Source: Acinetobacter soli (lineage in GTDB: Bacteria > Pseudomonadota > Gammaproteobacteria > Pseudomonadales > Moraxellaceae). Taken from it: a stretch of 64,000 bases of DNA. How positions within the stretch are numbered: the stretch's first letter is position 1; each line of letters starts with the position of its first letter. The notes below the pieces were generated by a model. It did no database searches and had not been told where the DNA came from. It worked only from the letters and a program-made list of their open reading frames with translations. Location of the stretch: the NCBI RefSeq assembly GCF_000760595.1, contig NZ_BBNM01000011.1:1-64000 (forward strand). Direction: 5' to 3'. This document shows, piece after piece, positions 1-8,713 of this stretch. The position numbers were made by a program, and so were the translations under genes.

Positions 1-190
1 AATTTGCTGGCACATTGGTTTTGTCTGCATCAAATAAGGCCATGGTTGCATAACTATAGTTGCCGCCTTGGGCCTCAATTAAATCAATCGACATTTGGCG
101 AATATGGGTTAACAAAACAGTTAATGCATTTTTAAACTGTGATTCGGTGATGGTGTTCCCGATAAAATCGTAATCGCTCGGTACAGTCAT
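1..190 (-). CDS. Phage protein, N-terminal part only (window edge)
   Basis: An open frame starts at the ATG whose complement is at 188-190 (MTVPSDYDFIGNT...) and runs off the left edge. About 63 residues are visible and no domain can be named from them. It lies downstream of the DUF2163 tail-tip gene, separated by a terminator. In GTA-like tail modules an NlpC/P60 peptidase or a tail fibre follows, but these residues do not look like NlpC/P60. A fibre-related or accessory protein is possible. Confidence 0.6.
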   Translation of the reverse strand, partial: MTVPSDYDFIGNTITESQFKNALTVLLTHIRQMSIDLIEAQGGNYSYATMALFDADKTNVPAN

Positions 191-208
191 TGGGTTACCC
201 TCAAGAAC

Positions 209-231
209 AAAAAACCCCGCGAATGCGAGGC
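209..231 (-). terminator. Rho-independent terminator after the DUF2163 gene
   Basis: Read on the minus strand, a stem CCTCGC/GCGGGG with a 4-nt loop region is followed by a run of T. It lies between the end of the DUF2163 gene and the next phage gene. Confidence 0.65.
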
Positions 232-249
232 TTAGAAAGTTAAAATTTA

Positions 250-1107
250 TTAAACAGACGTTTCCGGAATCGGAATAAACGGCGCACCACGGAAACGGGA
301 AAAGTTATTAAAGCGGTTCTGGCAAGTTTCCAGACGCTTGTCGCAACCCGGATAAACCTTGATTCTCTGCCCCACCTCAGGATTTTCAAGTAATGGCAAT
401 GTAAGAAGCAGCACATCAAGCTCATGCAAACGAATCGTTCGTTTAAGGCCCTTATTACCACCTTCTAAAAATTCGATCACGCCTTGAGTGAACCAGCCCT
501 GCGGCTGGTTGATATCACATAGAATCCGCGATGCTGTACTGCCAGCAGCAATCGTAGTTTCAAGCGCATAATTTTCACGATTCAAACCACAGGCGTGATC
601 AAACAGTGTATTGCTGCAGCTTGGCTGGTATAGATTACGCGGCATCTGCACGTTCAGTTCATCCAGATCTGATGCAACACTGGCTTGTATCGTATTGCGA
701 TCAAACTCAGGTTCAATAATCCGGCCTTCAAACAACTTGATCGTTCCTGCACTGGTATCAGTAGGTGTGGATGCATCCATAAAAATACGTTCAAGCTTGA
801 AACGTGCACCATCCATCTGACCATTGTGAAAAGCCTGAACAATACGCAGACTTTCAAAAGTTTCTTCATCAGTAACGTCAATGGTTACAGACAGATTATC
901 CACTTCCACACCCAATGATAATGTGATGCCATCCCGACTAATGATGGGACCATCAGAATGATAAAGCTCACCCGCAACAATGAGATCAAAGTCATAATTG
1001 GTGTATCTATAGATATCATTCTGGATCGTCGTGATCGTATATAGATCAGCCATCACGAACTGATTAGCATCAAGTAACGCGATCAGTTTTTCCGAAGCTG
1101 CTCTCAT
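250..1107 (-). CDS. DUF2163 / phage BR0599 family tail-tip hub protein
   Basis: A 285-residue protein with the family's C-terminal signature (YPGCDKRLETCQNRF, then FRGAPFIP) at about residues 252-280. In gene transfer agents the DUF2163 protein (gp13-like) is part of the tail-tip hub, next to the DUF2460 distal tail protein. The same neighbour is present here, with a 4-nt ATGA overlap. The cysteines near residues 163, 172, 254 and 260 are typical of the family and may bind metal or a cluster; that last point is inference. Confidence 0.85.
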   Translation of the reverse strand: MRAASEKLIALLDANQFVMADLYTITTIQNDIYRYTNYDFDLIVAGELYHSDGPIISRDGITLSLGVEVDNLSVTIDVTDEETFESLRIVQAFHNGQMDGARFKLERIFMDASTPTDTSAGTIKLFEGRIIEPEFDRNTIQASVASDLDELNVQMPRNLYQPSCSNTLFDHACGLNRENYALETTIAAGSTASRILCDINQPQGWFTQGVIEFLEGGNKGLKRTIRLHELDVLLLTLPLLENPEVGQRIKVYPGCDKRLETCQNRFNNFSRFRGAPFIPIPETSV

Positions 1108-1745
1108 ACTTTATTCCCCAGTGAGCCTACCATCTCAACTTTTCCCGCTTTCCAGAGTTTGCTCATAAAATTGGTGTACTGCTGTTCATCATCTGCAAAG
1201 CGGCAGCGATAATAATAGGTGCCGGTGATTGTGATAGATTCACCTGCAGCTAACGGAATAGGCATTTGCAGCAAACCATTATTAGTAATACCAAACTGAA
1301 GTAACCACATTTGATCATCAGGATCTGACCACATCGGTTTTGATGCAACTTCATCCCACATCAATGGATCTTTACTCTGTTCCGCTTGCGTATGTTGCAA
1401 AGGGATCTGAGTGATATTGATCTGCTTATAAAGCTGGAATGACGTTTGAACACCATCGCCAATGAATGTGCACTGAAATTCATTGTCCTCAGGCATCTTG
1501 AAAAGGAATGAACCAAATGAGCCACGGCGTTCAAGAAAAAAACCCTCAAGCTGCTGGAATTCTTTACGTCCTTTGCTTTCACGAAGGAATGCAAAGGACA
1601 TGCTGATTTGATACTTGGGCACTGCTTGATAGCTAGCCCGTAGCTCGCGGCCGTTTACGGACTGCATGATCTTGGTATTGAACATTGGGGTTTTGGTGAG
1701 ATCCCACTCCAAACCCGGCAATTCAGGAAACAATACGTCTGACAT
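1104..1745 (-). CDS. DUF2460 distal tail protein
   Basis: A 213-residue protein with the DUF2460 opening (FPELPGLEWDLTKTPMF) and a C-terminal segment ending in the YYRCRFADD-type motif. In GTA-like particles this family forms the distal tail (Dit) ring joining the tail tube to the hub. It sits between the tape measure gene (9-bp gap) and the DUF2163 hub gene (4-nt overlap), the order expected for this module. Confidence 0.85.
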   Translation of the reverse strand: MSDVLFPELPGLEWDLTKTPMFNTKIMQSVNGRELRASYQAVPKYQISMSFAFLRESKGRKEFQQLEGFFLERRGSFGSFLFKMPEDNEFQCTFIGDGVQTSFQLYKQINITQIPLQHTQAEQSKDPLMWDEVASKPMWSDPDDQMWLLQFGITNNGLLQMPIPLAAGESITITGTYYYRCRFADDEQQYTNFMSKLWKAGKVEMVGSLGNKV

Positions 1746-1754
1746 GAATCCTCC

Positions 1755-4727
1755 TTATTTACCAAAATTTCGGCTATAACCTTTCAAGCTGTTTGCTACA
1801 GCTTTACCGTTTCTCTTCAGCCATCGATCAGCGCCTTTGGTGTCTAAAAATCCAAGATTAAAGTGATACGAATCACCACCAGATGCAGCAGCAGGATCAG
1901 CAAAACCACCATTGGCCATAGATTTACCCAACGCACGAATTGTATTGGCATGCTGTTTCGGCAATACCATTTCTTCTTCGTGCAATTGCGTCATAGGGTT
2001 CACACCAGCTGGAATATCGTAACCGCCACGTGCAGAGGCCACCTTACCAACCAATGCAGCTACGCCCGCAAAAGCAGCAACACCCAAGGCAATATTCACA
2101 GGGAATGGAATGGATGCCATAGTTTTGGCCATAGCCTCCCATGCCGACATCATGATCGATTTGATGGTTTCCATGATTTTTAAACCAATACGCGCAAAGA
2201 CACCAACACTGGTCGCAGCAGTCTTGGCTCCTTCACCAGCTACAACAGCACCGGTCTGTGCAGCTTGGCCAGCAACCTCGGCAGCCGTTTCAGTCTGAAT
2301 GAAACCCATTTTAATGGCCATTCTTCTGGATAGACCGATCATGTACTCACGTAGCGGCTCAGTTACCATTTTCTGAATAAAGAAGCCGGCCATCTCAGTC
2401 ATGATTGCATTGCTTGCGTTTCGCCAAGTCAAAGTACCATTCATCATCGATTGAATGCCTTTGTCCCATAGGCTTGAAATACGATCAGTAAGGCCACCAA
2501 ACTTTTTCTCGAAATCCTTCATCTGGGCTTCAGACATGAGATTAAACGATTGCGTATTGGCGACCTTCTGATCAGTATCCAGATTTGCAATATCATTGGT
2601 GATACGGCTCTGATTGCCACCTTTACCCGAGATCGATGAGTACTGCTCCTCAAGTTTTAAACGCTCTTCCAGACCATTGCGCTTGATTGCCCGAAGCTGA
2701 TCCTCAAGTTGCTTCTCCATCTGAACTTTTTGAGCGTTCGAGATTTTATTTGCATCTAAAAGTGCCTGAATACGGGCTTTTTCAATATCAAAGATGCGCT
2801 GCGCTTGTTCAATTGCGTTTGCAATTTCCTGCTCACGAATCTCTTTAATTTTCTCGAACTGTTCTGTACGCAAAGCCTTGATCTTGTCGCTGGCCACTTT
2901 CTCAGCCTTGATTCTTAGCTGTGCTTTTTCAGCATCGGGAATTTTGGCCTTCTCGATATCCTCCAAGGCTTTTTTTAGATCTAGCTGGATTTTTTCCTCT
3001 TCAGTAGCATACTTGTAGCGGATATCAGCGATTGCCTTGGCTTCCCGCTCGGCCTCACGTTCTGCATCAGATTTCCCTTTCTTCGGTTTTTTCTCCTTCT
3101 CATCCTTTTTACCCGTACCTATGCCACGATTTGCATTGAAAGTTGGTAATGGGCTGGGTTTTGGGCTTTCATCTGTTGCATTTGGATCTTTGAGAAAAAG
3201 CAACTGAAGTTTTTTACCCCCCTTTTCAGACGCACCTGATATATTTTCCCAAGCAGTCTTCCAGGATGTTCCTGCTTTTGTTGCAGCTTCATTCCATGCA
3301 TGCCTTACCTCAAAAGCGCGATCTCTCATTTTAGTGGTGTACTGGTCTGTGATTGATCCAATTTTTGCAAGACCATTATTCCAATTGGCTGATGCACCAG
3401 AGAAATCAAAGCTCAAGATACTTTTAACAGTGTTCCCGAATGTCTGAAACTTAATGCTTAAAACATCAAGACCATACTGAATCGTATCTCTAAAACCACC
3501 AAAAGCATTTAAGGCAACATTGATTGATACAGCAATAGCCTGGCATACAGTCGATATCACAGCACGAATTCCTTCAAATGCAATATTAATTCCAACCTGT
3601 AAGCCGACTGCAGCGGCACCGAAACCTTTAAGTGCCCCTGATACCAGATCCATAAAACCAATCTGCTCAAGACTGCCATCACCGATGTCAGAAGTTAAAT
3701 CACTCCAGATCCCGCCTACTGTTGCAAATAGATCCTGCGAAATCTGTGCCCAACTCACAAAAATCGTGATAATTGCAGTTACAGAATCATCGATTCCATC
3801 TCTGGATCTAACTGCAAAATCTAAAAAATCATTTGCTAGTTTTGTAAGAAACGGCGCTGCTTGAGCTGCCATACGAGTGAATACACCCTGCATGGTTGCC
3901 TGTATGGTCTCAAGTGAATTATTAAATTCTTTGGTTTTAGCAATTGCATCCTGATCCATGATTACACCCAGATCATGAGCCTGCTTAGCATATTCTTTTA
4001 ATTTTTCACCATTGTTTTCAAGCAACGGGGCTAGCAGCATTGCATCATTGGCAATCGCTTCCATATAAAATGTCATTTCAGCTTGCGATACGTTAGCCTT
4101 CTTCAGTGTGTCATAGTATTTCCCGAGAATCTGAGGACCAGATAAGCTTTGAAATTCTTTTGCAGTCACACCGACTTTTGGTGCAATCTTCTCGAAGAAA
4201 TCTTTCATTTCTCCGCCACCTGTCTGCATGAAATCACCGAACTTATCGTTCACGTCTTTCATAATGTCAGAGAGCTTATCCTGTTCTACACTTACACTTT
4301 TTGATGCAAAAGCCCATTCTTGAAATTCGGTTGTGGTTGCATTGGCCAGACGGGCCTGATTTTCAATTTGCTTTGCCGTTTCACCTACCTTAGTGACAAT
4401 ATCTGGTAATGCTGCAATACCATCTGCAACGCCACGGGCAATCTGCTCACCAATCCCTAAAAAGAATCCACCTCTAACTAGAGACAAGCTACTGGTTAAT
4501 GACTTGGATAAATTGTCACCAACATTGCGAGCTTTACGTTGTATATCATTTGCAAAGTTATCAAACTGAGATTTCACGCCAGAAAAATCAAAAGTAAACT
4601 TCATATTTTTTGTAGAAGCTTCGATCCCTTTAACTGATTTATCTACAATTTTTTCAGCATCATTCATACCAGATTTAAGCTCTGAGGTCTTAGCACTGAC
4701 ATGAACTTCGATTTTGTTATTTGCCAT
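1755..4727 (-). CDS. Tail tape measure protein
   Basis: A 990-residue protein and the longest gene of the tail region. The N-terminal 100 residues are amphipathic helical. Hydrophobic or glycine-rich segments occur near residues 85-110, 325-400 and 870-930, and a charged coiled-coil stretch rich in E, K, A and R lies at about 545-690. The sequence shows the large size, coiled coil, hydrophobic patches and position directly after the tail chaperones. Those are the established hallmarks of a tape measure, which sets tail length and is ejected during DNA entry. Confidence 0.9.
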   Translation of the reverse strand: MANNKIEVHVSAKTSELKSGMNDAEKIVDKSVKGIEASTKNMKFTFDFSGVKSQFDNFANDIQRKARNVGDNLSKSLTSSLSLVRGGFFLGIGEQIARGVADGIAALPDIVTKVGETAKQIENQARLANATTTEFQEWAFASKSVSVEQDKLSDIMKDVNDKFGDFMQTGGGEMKDFFEKIAPKVGVTAKEFQSLSGPQILGKYYDTLKKANVSQAEMTFYMEAIANDAMLLAPLLENNGEKLKEYAKQAHDLGVIMDQDAIAKTKEFNNSLETIQATMQGVFTRMAAQAAPFLTKLANDFLDFAVRSRDGIDDSVTAIITIFVSWAQISQDLFATVGGIWSDLTSDIGDGSLEQIGFMDLVSGALKGFGAAAVGLQVGINIAFEGIRAVISTVCQAIAVSINVALNAFGGFRDTIQYGLDVLSIKFQTFGNTVKSILSFDFSGASANWNNGLAKIGSITDQYTTKMRDRAFEVRHAWNEAATKAGTSWKTAWENISGASEKGGKKLQLLFLKDPNATDESPKPSPLPTFNANRGIGTGKKDEKEKKPKKGKSDAEREAEREAKAIADIRYKYATEEEKIQLDLKKALEDIEKAKIPDAEKAQLRIKAEKVASDKIKALRTEQFEKIKEIREQEIANAIEQAQRIFDIEKARIQALLDANKISNAQKVQMEKQLEDQLRAIKRNGLEERLKLEEQYSSISGKGGNQSRITNDIANLDTDQKVANTQSFNLMSEAQMKDFEKKFGGLTDRISSLWDKGIQSMMNGTLTWRNASNAIMTEMAGFFIQKMVTEPLREYMIGLSRRMAIKMGFIQTETAAEVAGQAAQTGAVVAGEGAKTAATSVGVFARIGLKIMETIKSIMMSAWEAMAKTMASIPFPVNIALGVAAFAGVAALVGKVASARGGYDIPAGVNPMTQLHEEEMVLPKQHANTIRALGKSMANGGFADPAAASGGDSYHFNLGFLDTKGADRWLKRNGKAVANSLKGYSRNFGK

Positions 4728-4744
4728 TCTCTTTTCCTCAGGCG

Positions 4745-4768
4745 TAAAAAAACCACCCGAAGGTGGTT
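4745..4768 (-). terminator. Terminator between the TM2 moron and the tape measure gene
   Basis: On the minus strand the hairpin AACCACC/GGTGGTT is followed by seven T. It lies just after the TM2-protein gene and before the tape measure gene, so it would isolate the moron from the tail operon. Confidence 0.7.
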
Positions 4769-4854
4769 GATATTATTTATTTGATGGTATGACTTACTAG
4801 CTAAAACTACTCTTCAAAACTTTAATATTTTTGAACTCAAATTAACTTAATGGA

Positions 4855-5160
4855 TTATCCATACTTTTTAGCAAAGTTTTCATCTGATGTACAAAAATAA
4901 ATTATTGCCTCAAAGAATGCGATAATAGCTGGTATAAATGTCCAAAAAAATAATAAATACAAAATACCCTGACCAACTTTACCAAGATAAAATTTATGGA
5001 CTCCAAATCCACCTAGAAACAAAGCTAAAACACCAGCAGCAATTTTACTTTTATTACCAGTAACTTTAACATCTGTTTGTCTTACACCACATTTGGGGCA
5101 TATTTCAGCGCGAGTATCAATTTGCTGACCACACGCAAAGCAAAATTTTGTTGCAACCAT
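4855..5160 (-). CDS. TM2-domain membrane protein with N-terminal zinc ribbon (moron)
   Basis: A 101-residue protein. Cys7, Cys10, Cys21 and Cys24 form a CxxC...CxxC zinc ribbon. A TM2 domain follows: two membrane segments (about 38-56 and 63-88) with the GGFGVHKFYLGK turn. TM2 proteins are small inner-membrane proteins of unclear function. The gene interrupts the tail operon between chaperones and tape measure, is more AT-rich than its neighbours, has its own upstream region (5161-5402) and is followed by a terminator. This supports a late-acquired cargo gene possibly expressed in the lysogen. Confidence 0.8.
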   Translation of the reverse strand: MVATKFCFACGQQIDTRAEICPKCGVRQTDVKVTGNKSKIAAGVLALFLGGFGVHKFYLGKVGQGILYLLFFWTFIPAIIAFFEAIIYFCTSDENFAKKYG

Positions 5161-5402
5161 TTAAAGCTACCTTTTAAATTTATTTTCTTTTAAAAAATTA
5201 TATGGCTTTTTAGTTAGGAAAAAATACTGCATTATCTTGATTTAAATCTTTATTAATAACAAAAAAGATTTTTATAGTGTTATCAAAACAACTTCACTAA
5301 CTATCCAAACTGCCAAACTCAATACATAATTTACTACAATTTTTATTTTTTATAAAAATTTTATCTGAATCCAATTGGAATCATAAATCAATCAGGGCAG
5401 CC

Positions 5403-5671
5403 TTAACCACCCTGTGGGAAATTCATAAGATCATCCATCATTTTGTCATCATTGGATTCAATATCATCAAAACTCGGGTTATCTTCAATCCCCATGAATG
5501 CTTCAAGAATCCGACATAGACGCTGGATACCGACTTCGGCGGGAGGATACTGTTTTTGATACGCATTCAGAGCATTTAATCTCGGAAAATCCAACTCGTT
5601 AAGAACGTAGTCATAGTCTTTACCGAGCGTAAGTACTAAATGCGCATACAGCTCCTCCCAGTTTATTCCCC
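5403..5671 (-). CDS. Tail assembly chaperone, downstream frame (T part of a G-T frameshift pair)
   Basis: This frame reads INWEELYAHLVLTLG..., then DFPRLNALNAYQ, and ends at PQGG. It is typical of the second frame of phage tail chaperones. It has no convincing ATG or ribosome site and opens only 6 nt before the G-run at 5666-5672, after an in-frame TGA. Expression by -1 frameshifting from the upstream chaperone gives a fusion of about 190 residues. A TTG at 5594 could start a 63-residue product, but that would miss the conserved beginning. Confidence 0.7.
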
Positions 5672-5974
5672 CGATGACTCACCAGCATCCGCTTTACCAG
5701 CAAGACCCGATACAGTCATGACCGCGCCCATGACTTCTTGAAGCTGGTCCATGTAAAGCATATCTGCTACATCTTCGCGTGTGATGTCAGGATAATTACG
5801 CTTAAGAGACTTATGTGCCACATCAATCACTGTCCCAACATCACTTGGCTGAAAGCCCTGTAATGCCGGTAAGAGTTTTTCGACTGCACCAAGCGACAAC
5901 GGCGCGAAAACAAAAGGCTGGCCATCAATAATAATGGTCGTACCACGCGGGTTTTCTACTTGTTTAAATTGCAT
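5663..5974 (-). CDS. Tail assembly chaperone, first frame (G-like)
   Basis: A 103-residue protein starting at MQFKQVENPRGT; an earlier ATG at 5998 would overlap the tail tube gene. It is followed in the -1 frame by a second chaperone reading frame, as in lambda gpG/gpGT. By family knowledge these proteins bind the tape measure and recruit tail tube subunits during assembly, and are absent from the virion. The gene lies 6 nt after the tail tube gene, the expected order. Confidence 0.75.
   Translation of the reverse strand: MQFKQVENPRGTTIIIDGQPFVFAPLSLGAVEKLLPALQGFQPSDVGTVIDVAHKSLKRNYPDITREDVADMLYMDQLQEVMGAVMTVSGLAGKADAGESSGE
5666..5672 (-). promoter_or_regulatory. Candidate -1 programmed frameshift site (GGGGGAA)
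   Basis: Immediately before the TAA of the first chaperone frame the minus strand reads G GGG GAA TAA. The -1 frame is open only between a TGA 12 nt upstream of this TAA and the end of the second chaperone frame, so the shift must occur within about 13 nt. This is the only slippery run there. The A-site re-pairing (GAA to GGA) is imperfect, so the exact slip is uncertain. Confidence 0.55.
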
Positions 5975-5979
5975 GTGTG

Positions 5980-6747
5980 TTACTCCGAAGTGGTCCATTT
6001 AAATACGCGGTTCAGGTCATCGGCCATTGGCTGAAATTCAAATTCAGGCAGATCGTAGTCGTCCTGTTTTGAACTGAACGCCAGCTTGTTGCTCACGCAG
6101 CGGAAGAACTCCATTCCAAAGAACTTGCCCTTGTAGTCGCGCATCAGATCGACAGCAAACTCTGGCGTATACCCCATATCCAGATTTGTTACCGTTCCTG
6201 ACTTGGCACCCGCCACACTGGTAGAGTACTTAAAGCTGATAAATACCGTCTTGTTGGCATCGGCAGTGGCAAACGTATATACGCCTGTTGTTTCATTGAC
6301 GCTGTACTGACCTGCTACCGGTGCGCTGGCCACACGCTTGAGCGGAATTGCCTTGCCATCGGTGACGCCCAGATCTTTTTTGAAAGTACCGCTGTTAGGA
6401 ACAGTTGGCGTTACAGATCCACCAGAAGAAATGACTTCACCATTAATCGTTTGCGTAACCACATCAAGACCACCTTCGGCAATAATCCCACCAAAGAAGA
6501 TCGAGTTAAGTAACGCACCATTGATACGGCCAAAGGTGGCTTTGCACTTAATAGAGCCTTTACCGCGTGCAGCATCAACCGCAAACTGACCACGGCCAAA
6601 CAGTTCTTTTAAATCGTAACTGATATCAACCGATACAGACTGCATCACACCTACTTCAACCGGGGTGGCATTACTGATCGGCTGCCCATAGACATCCTGA
6701 ATTGGCGTAGCAAATACTTTGCCTGCACCAAATAAATATTGAGCCAT
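5980..6747 (-). CDS. Major tail tube protein
   Basis: A 255-residue protein (MAQYLFGAGKVFATPI...). It is beta-rich, with an Ig-like or linker insertion at about 110-170 rich in T, V, S and G, and then DMGYTPEFAVDLMRDY. Size and position between the tail terminator and tail chaperone genes match phage major tail proteins. The name rests mainly on synteny and general composition. Confidence 0.75.
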   Translation of the reverse strand: MAQYLFGAGKVFATPIQDVYGQPISNATPVEVGVMQSVSVDISYDLKELFGRGQFAVDAARGKGSIKCKATFGRINGALLNSIFFGGIIAEGGLDVVTQTINGEVISSGGSVTPTVPNSGTFKKDLGVTDGKAIPLKRVASAPVAGQYSVNETTGVYTFATADANKTVFISFKYSTSVAGAKSGTVTNLDMGYTPEFAVDLMRDYKGKFFGMEFFRCVSNKLAFSSKQDDYDLPEFEFQPMADDLNRVFKWTTSE

Positions 6748-6764
6748 AACGACCTCTTAAAAAT

Positions 6765-6786
6765 GAAAAACCGCCATTCAGGCGGT
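6765..6786 (-). terminator. Hairpin upstream of the tail tube gene
   Basis: Minus-strand stem CCGCC/GGCGG followed by a short T run, between the tail completion gene and the tail tube gene. Inside a late operon it may be a leaky terminator or an mRNA end that tunes expression of the highly expressed tube protein. Confidence 0.55.
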
Positions 6787-6804
6787 CATAAAGTAGTTGA
6801 GAAA

Positions 6805-7248
6805 CTATTGGGTGGTTAATATCCGGATCGGGATAATGGCAATGCCTTGATCATCAAGCATGTTTTCAACCGCCTCATAAACTTCAATCGTTCCATCGAT
6901 CCAGCAATGCTCAACCAGACCACCAAGCGTCTGGTATTCGGACATTTCAGGAAACTCAGGCTTAATTGCCTGTCTGAGCTTATCAATGTACAGATTAAGC
7001 TGAGTCGAAGGCGGTACGGCGCTATCAGATTCACTGATGTAAAGATAAATCTCAGCAGCCAGTTCAACCTTTGCATTCAGTCCATGTACAGCCATTTCCT
7101 GCTGATTGCCCTGAGTAATAAAGAGCGCTGGACGTTGTTCCACTGGTACGTTGTTAAAATGCCGTAAACGGCGGCTGATCGTAACCACACCATCCATCTT
7201 GGACTTAAGCCGCTCAAACAAAGCGGCATATATTGCTTCACTGTCCAT
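6805..7248 (-). CDS. Tail completion / tail terminator-like protein
   Basis: A 147-residue protein opening MDSEAIYAALFERLK, with the middle RPALFITQGNQ and the end GIAIIPIRIL. This alpha/beta pattern (N-terminal helix, 'RPALf' strand, final 'PI.I' strand) is that of small phage tail completion proteins. It lies between the HK97 gp10-like gene (11-nt overlap) and the tail tube gene. Function is inferred from order and fold pattern, not from a named motif. Confidence 0.65.
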   Translation of the reverse strand: MDSEAIYAALFERLKSKMDGVVTISRRLRHFNNVPVEQRPALFITQGNQQEMAVHGLNAKVELAAEIYLYISESDSAVPPSTQLNLYIDKLRQAIKPEFPEMSEYQTLGGLVEHCWIDGTIEVYEAVENMLDDQGIAIIPIRILTTQ

Positions 7249-7720
7249 TCAGACCTCGCTCAATTGCTGCATCGATATTTCTTGGAAGAATTTTGGCAAT
7301 CAGATCCAGCGAATCACGCATGTAGCGCCGTTCTCTTAGATTGACCTTACGTGAATGAGCCTTCACATTGACCTGTGTCGGTGTAATTGATTTGCCAAAG
7401 GCCTGCTTGATCATTCTCAGATGAGCCTTGATCCCCACGGAACCTGTTAATCCAAACTCATGTACAAATGCATACGGAACCAAGGCACCGCCAGCGCCCA
7501 CAGTGCCCTCGATCCAGTCCTTACCCTCTTCAACTCTGGATGAGATTGAGCCACGTAACCGACCTGATTGAACGTTGAGCCGCTGACCGGTCAGCATATC
7601 TTCCTGAACAGTGCACTGTAACTTTAACGTCAAGGCATTAATCGTGCGTCTGATTTCAAACCGGATACGATCATTCATATCGTTAAAATTGACGTTTACA
7701 TCAACTCGGGTATCGCTCAT
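7238..7720 (-). CDS. HK97 gp10-like head-tail / tail connector protein
   Basis: A 160-residue protein. It carries an N-terminal region with R-rich helices, the central GRLRGSISSRVEEG motif, and VPYAFVHEFGLTGSVGIKAH, which is typical of HK97 gp10-family proteins. These act at the head-tail junction. It sits between the small connector genes and the tail completion gene, as expected. Confidence 0.8.
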   Translation of the reverse strand: MSDTRVDVNVNFNDMNDRIRFEIRRTINALTLKLQCTVQEDMLTGQRLNVQSGRLRGSISSRVEEGKDWIEGTVGAGGALVPYAFVHEFGLTGSVGIKAHLRMIKQAFGKSITPTQVNVKAHSRKVNLRERRYMRDSLDLIAKILPRNIDAAIERGLNGQ

Positions 7721-7727
7721 GGCTCAC

Positions 7728-7922
7728 CTATTCGGCTATTGCTTTGGTCGTGGGCTTCTTTGTTTCTGGCTGCTCGATGAAACGCTCGAAACCCAGTGGC
7801 TTAAGCATGTGAATGATGTCTGTATCAGTCGTGATTAAACCGTTCGATAACTCGAATGTCTGTCCACCGATTTCAATCGAGGTGGCTTTGTAGCCAGCCG
7901 GTGCCTGATATTTAAAAAGCAT
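7728..7922 (-). CDS. Small phage structural-region protein, unknown
   Basis: A 64-residue protein beginning MLFKYQAPAGYKATSIEI. It is tightly packed (9 and 7 nt) between two connector genes. The sequence has a beta-hairpin-like first half (IGGQTFELSNGLI) and a KPTTK tail. Similar tiny proteins occur at this position in many siphoviruses and their role is unknown. Confidence 0.6.
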   Translation of the reverse strand: MLFKYQAPAGYKATSIEIGGQTFELSNGLITTDTDIIHMLKPLGFERFIEQPETKKPTTKAIAE

Positions 7923-7931
7923 ATGTCTCTC

Positions 7932-8312
7932 CTAAACCACAAATGCACCAACACTCAATGAATTAGGGTTGGTACCATCTGCAGTGGGAATTGAATTTTT
8001 TAGCGCCAGATAGCGCTGGCCATAAATGCTCTGGTTATAAAATGTTTCAGTGTTAGAGCGCGAATAACTCACGCTCTGACCTGCAATCGACATACTTGAA
8101 GCATCTGAAAAGCCGTTACCTGACTTGGTTTTGAGTGCAACTTTTAGGATATGTGCTGCATAAAGACCCGCAGCACGCTCTTTCAGCTCACCAAATTCAA
8201 CCGAACTCACCACCAGATCTGCTTCTTCGAGTGCATCTGCAATCTCTGCATCTGGCAAATTTAGCAGTGCTGTGTCGTATTTAAATTTCTGTTTAAATGC
8301 TTGCGGGTCCAT
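7932..8312 (-). CDS. DUF4054 head-tail adaptor protein
   Basis: A 126-residue protein with the helical DUF4054 pattern: an FKQKFKYD start, DAEIADALEEADLVVS, GLYAAHILKVAL, and the end part YGQRYLALKNSI. The family resembles HK97 gp6-type connectors that close the portal vertex. It sits between the capsid cluster and the gp10-like protein. Confidence 0.75.
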   Translation of the reverse strand: MDPQAFKQKFKYDTALLNLPDAEIADALEEADLVVSSVEFGELKERAAGLYAAHILKVALKTKSGNGFSDASSMSIAGQSVSYSRSNTETFYNQSIYGQRYLALKNSIPTADGTNPNSLSVGAFVV

Positions 8313-8319
8313 ACATCAC

Positions 8320-8700
8320 CTATTCTTTTGCTTGAGATAGTTTTGCCTGTAACTGCTCCAGGCTTTCGTCCTCGCTAAAGGTAATACCTAAACCAGTCAA
8401 TTCAGACTTTACGGCGGCCAGAGCTGTTTCACCGGCTGCTTTGGCTGCATCCGTTGCAGCATTGTTTTGTTTGCCCCCTTTACCACCACGGCCAGATTTA
8501 GGCGCTGCTTTAGGCTCATCATCGGCGATCTCCTCGACTTCAAGCTCACCGGTTTCAAGCAAATGCTTGGCAAACTTGTTCTTTTGAAGTTGCTTGTGCA
8601 CATCTTCATCCACCAGTGCCGCAACACCGTTGGAAAAAGTGGCAAGGCCAGAAAAAACAAAAGCGGCATTAGAGCCGCTATAGAGATAAGAATATTTCAT
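8320..8700 (-). CDS. Phage capsid-region protein, unknown, low-complexity middle
   Basis: A 126-residue protein. The N-terminal 50 residues look folded (YSGSNAAFVFSGLATFSNG). They are followed by an acidic stretch, a basic glycine/lysine segment (about 67-80) and an alanine-rich helix ending in a LEQLQAKL segment. Located directly downstream of the major capsid gene. The N-terminus may be a small adaptor fold; function is not assigned. Confidence 0.6.
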   Translation of the reverse strand: MKYSYLYSGSNAAFVFSGLATFSNGVAALVDEDVHKQLQKNKFAKHLLETGELEVEEIADDEPKAAPKSGRGGKGGKQNNAATDAAKAAGETALAAVKSELTGLGITFSEDESLEQLQAKLSQAKE

Positions 8701-8713
8701 GATGATTCAAGCC

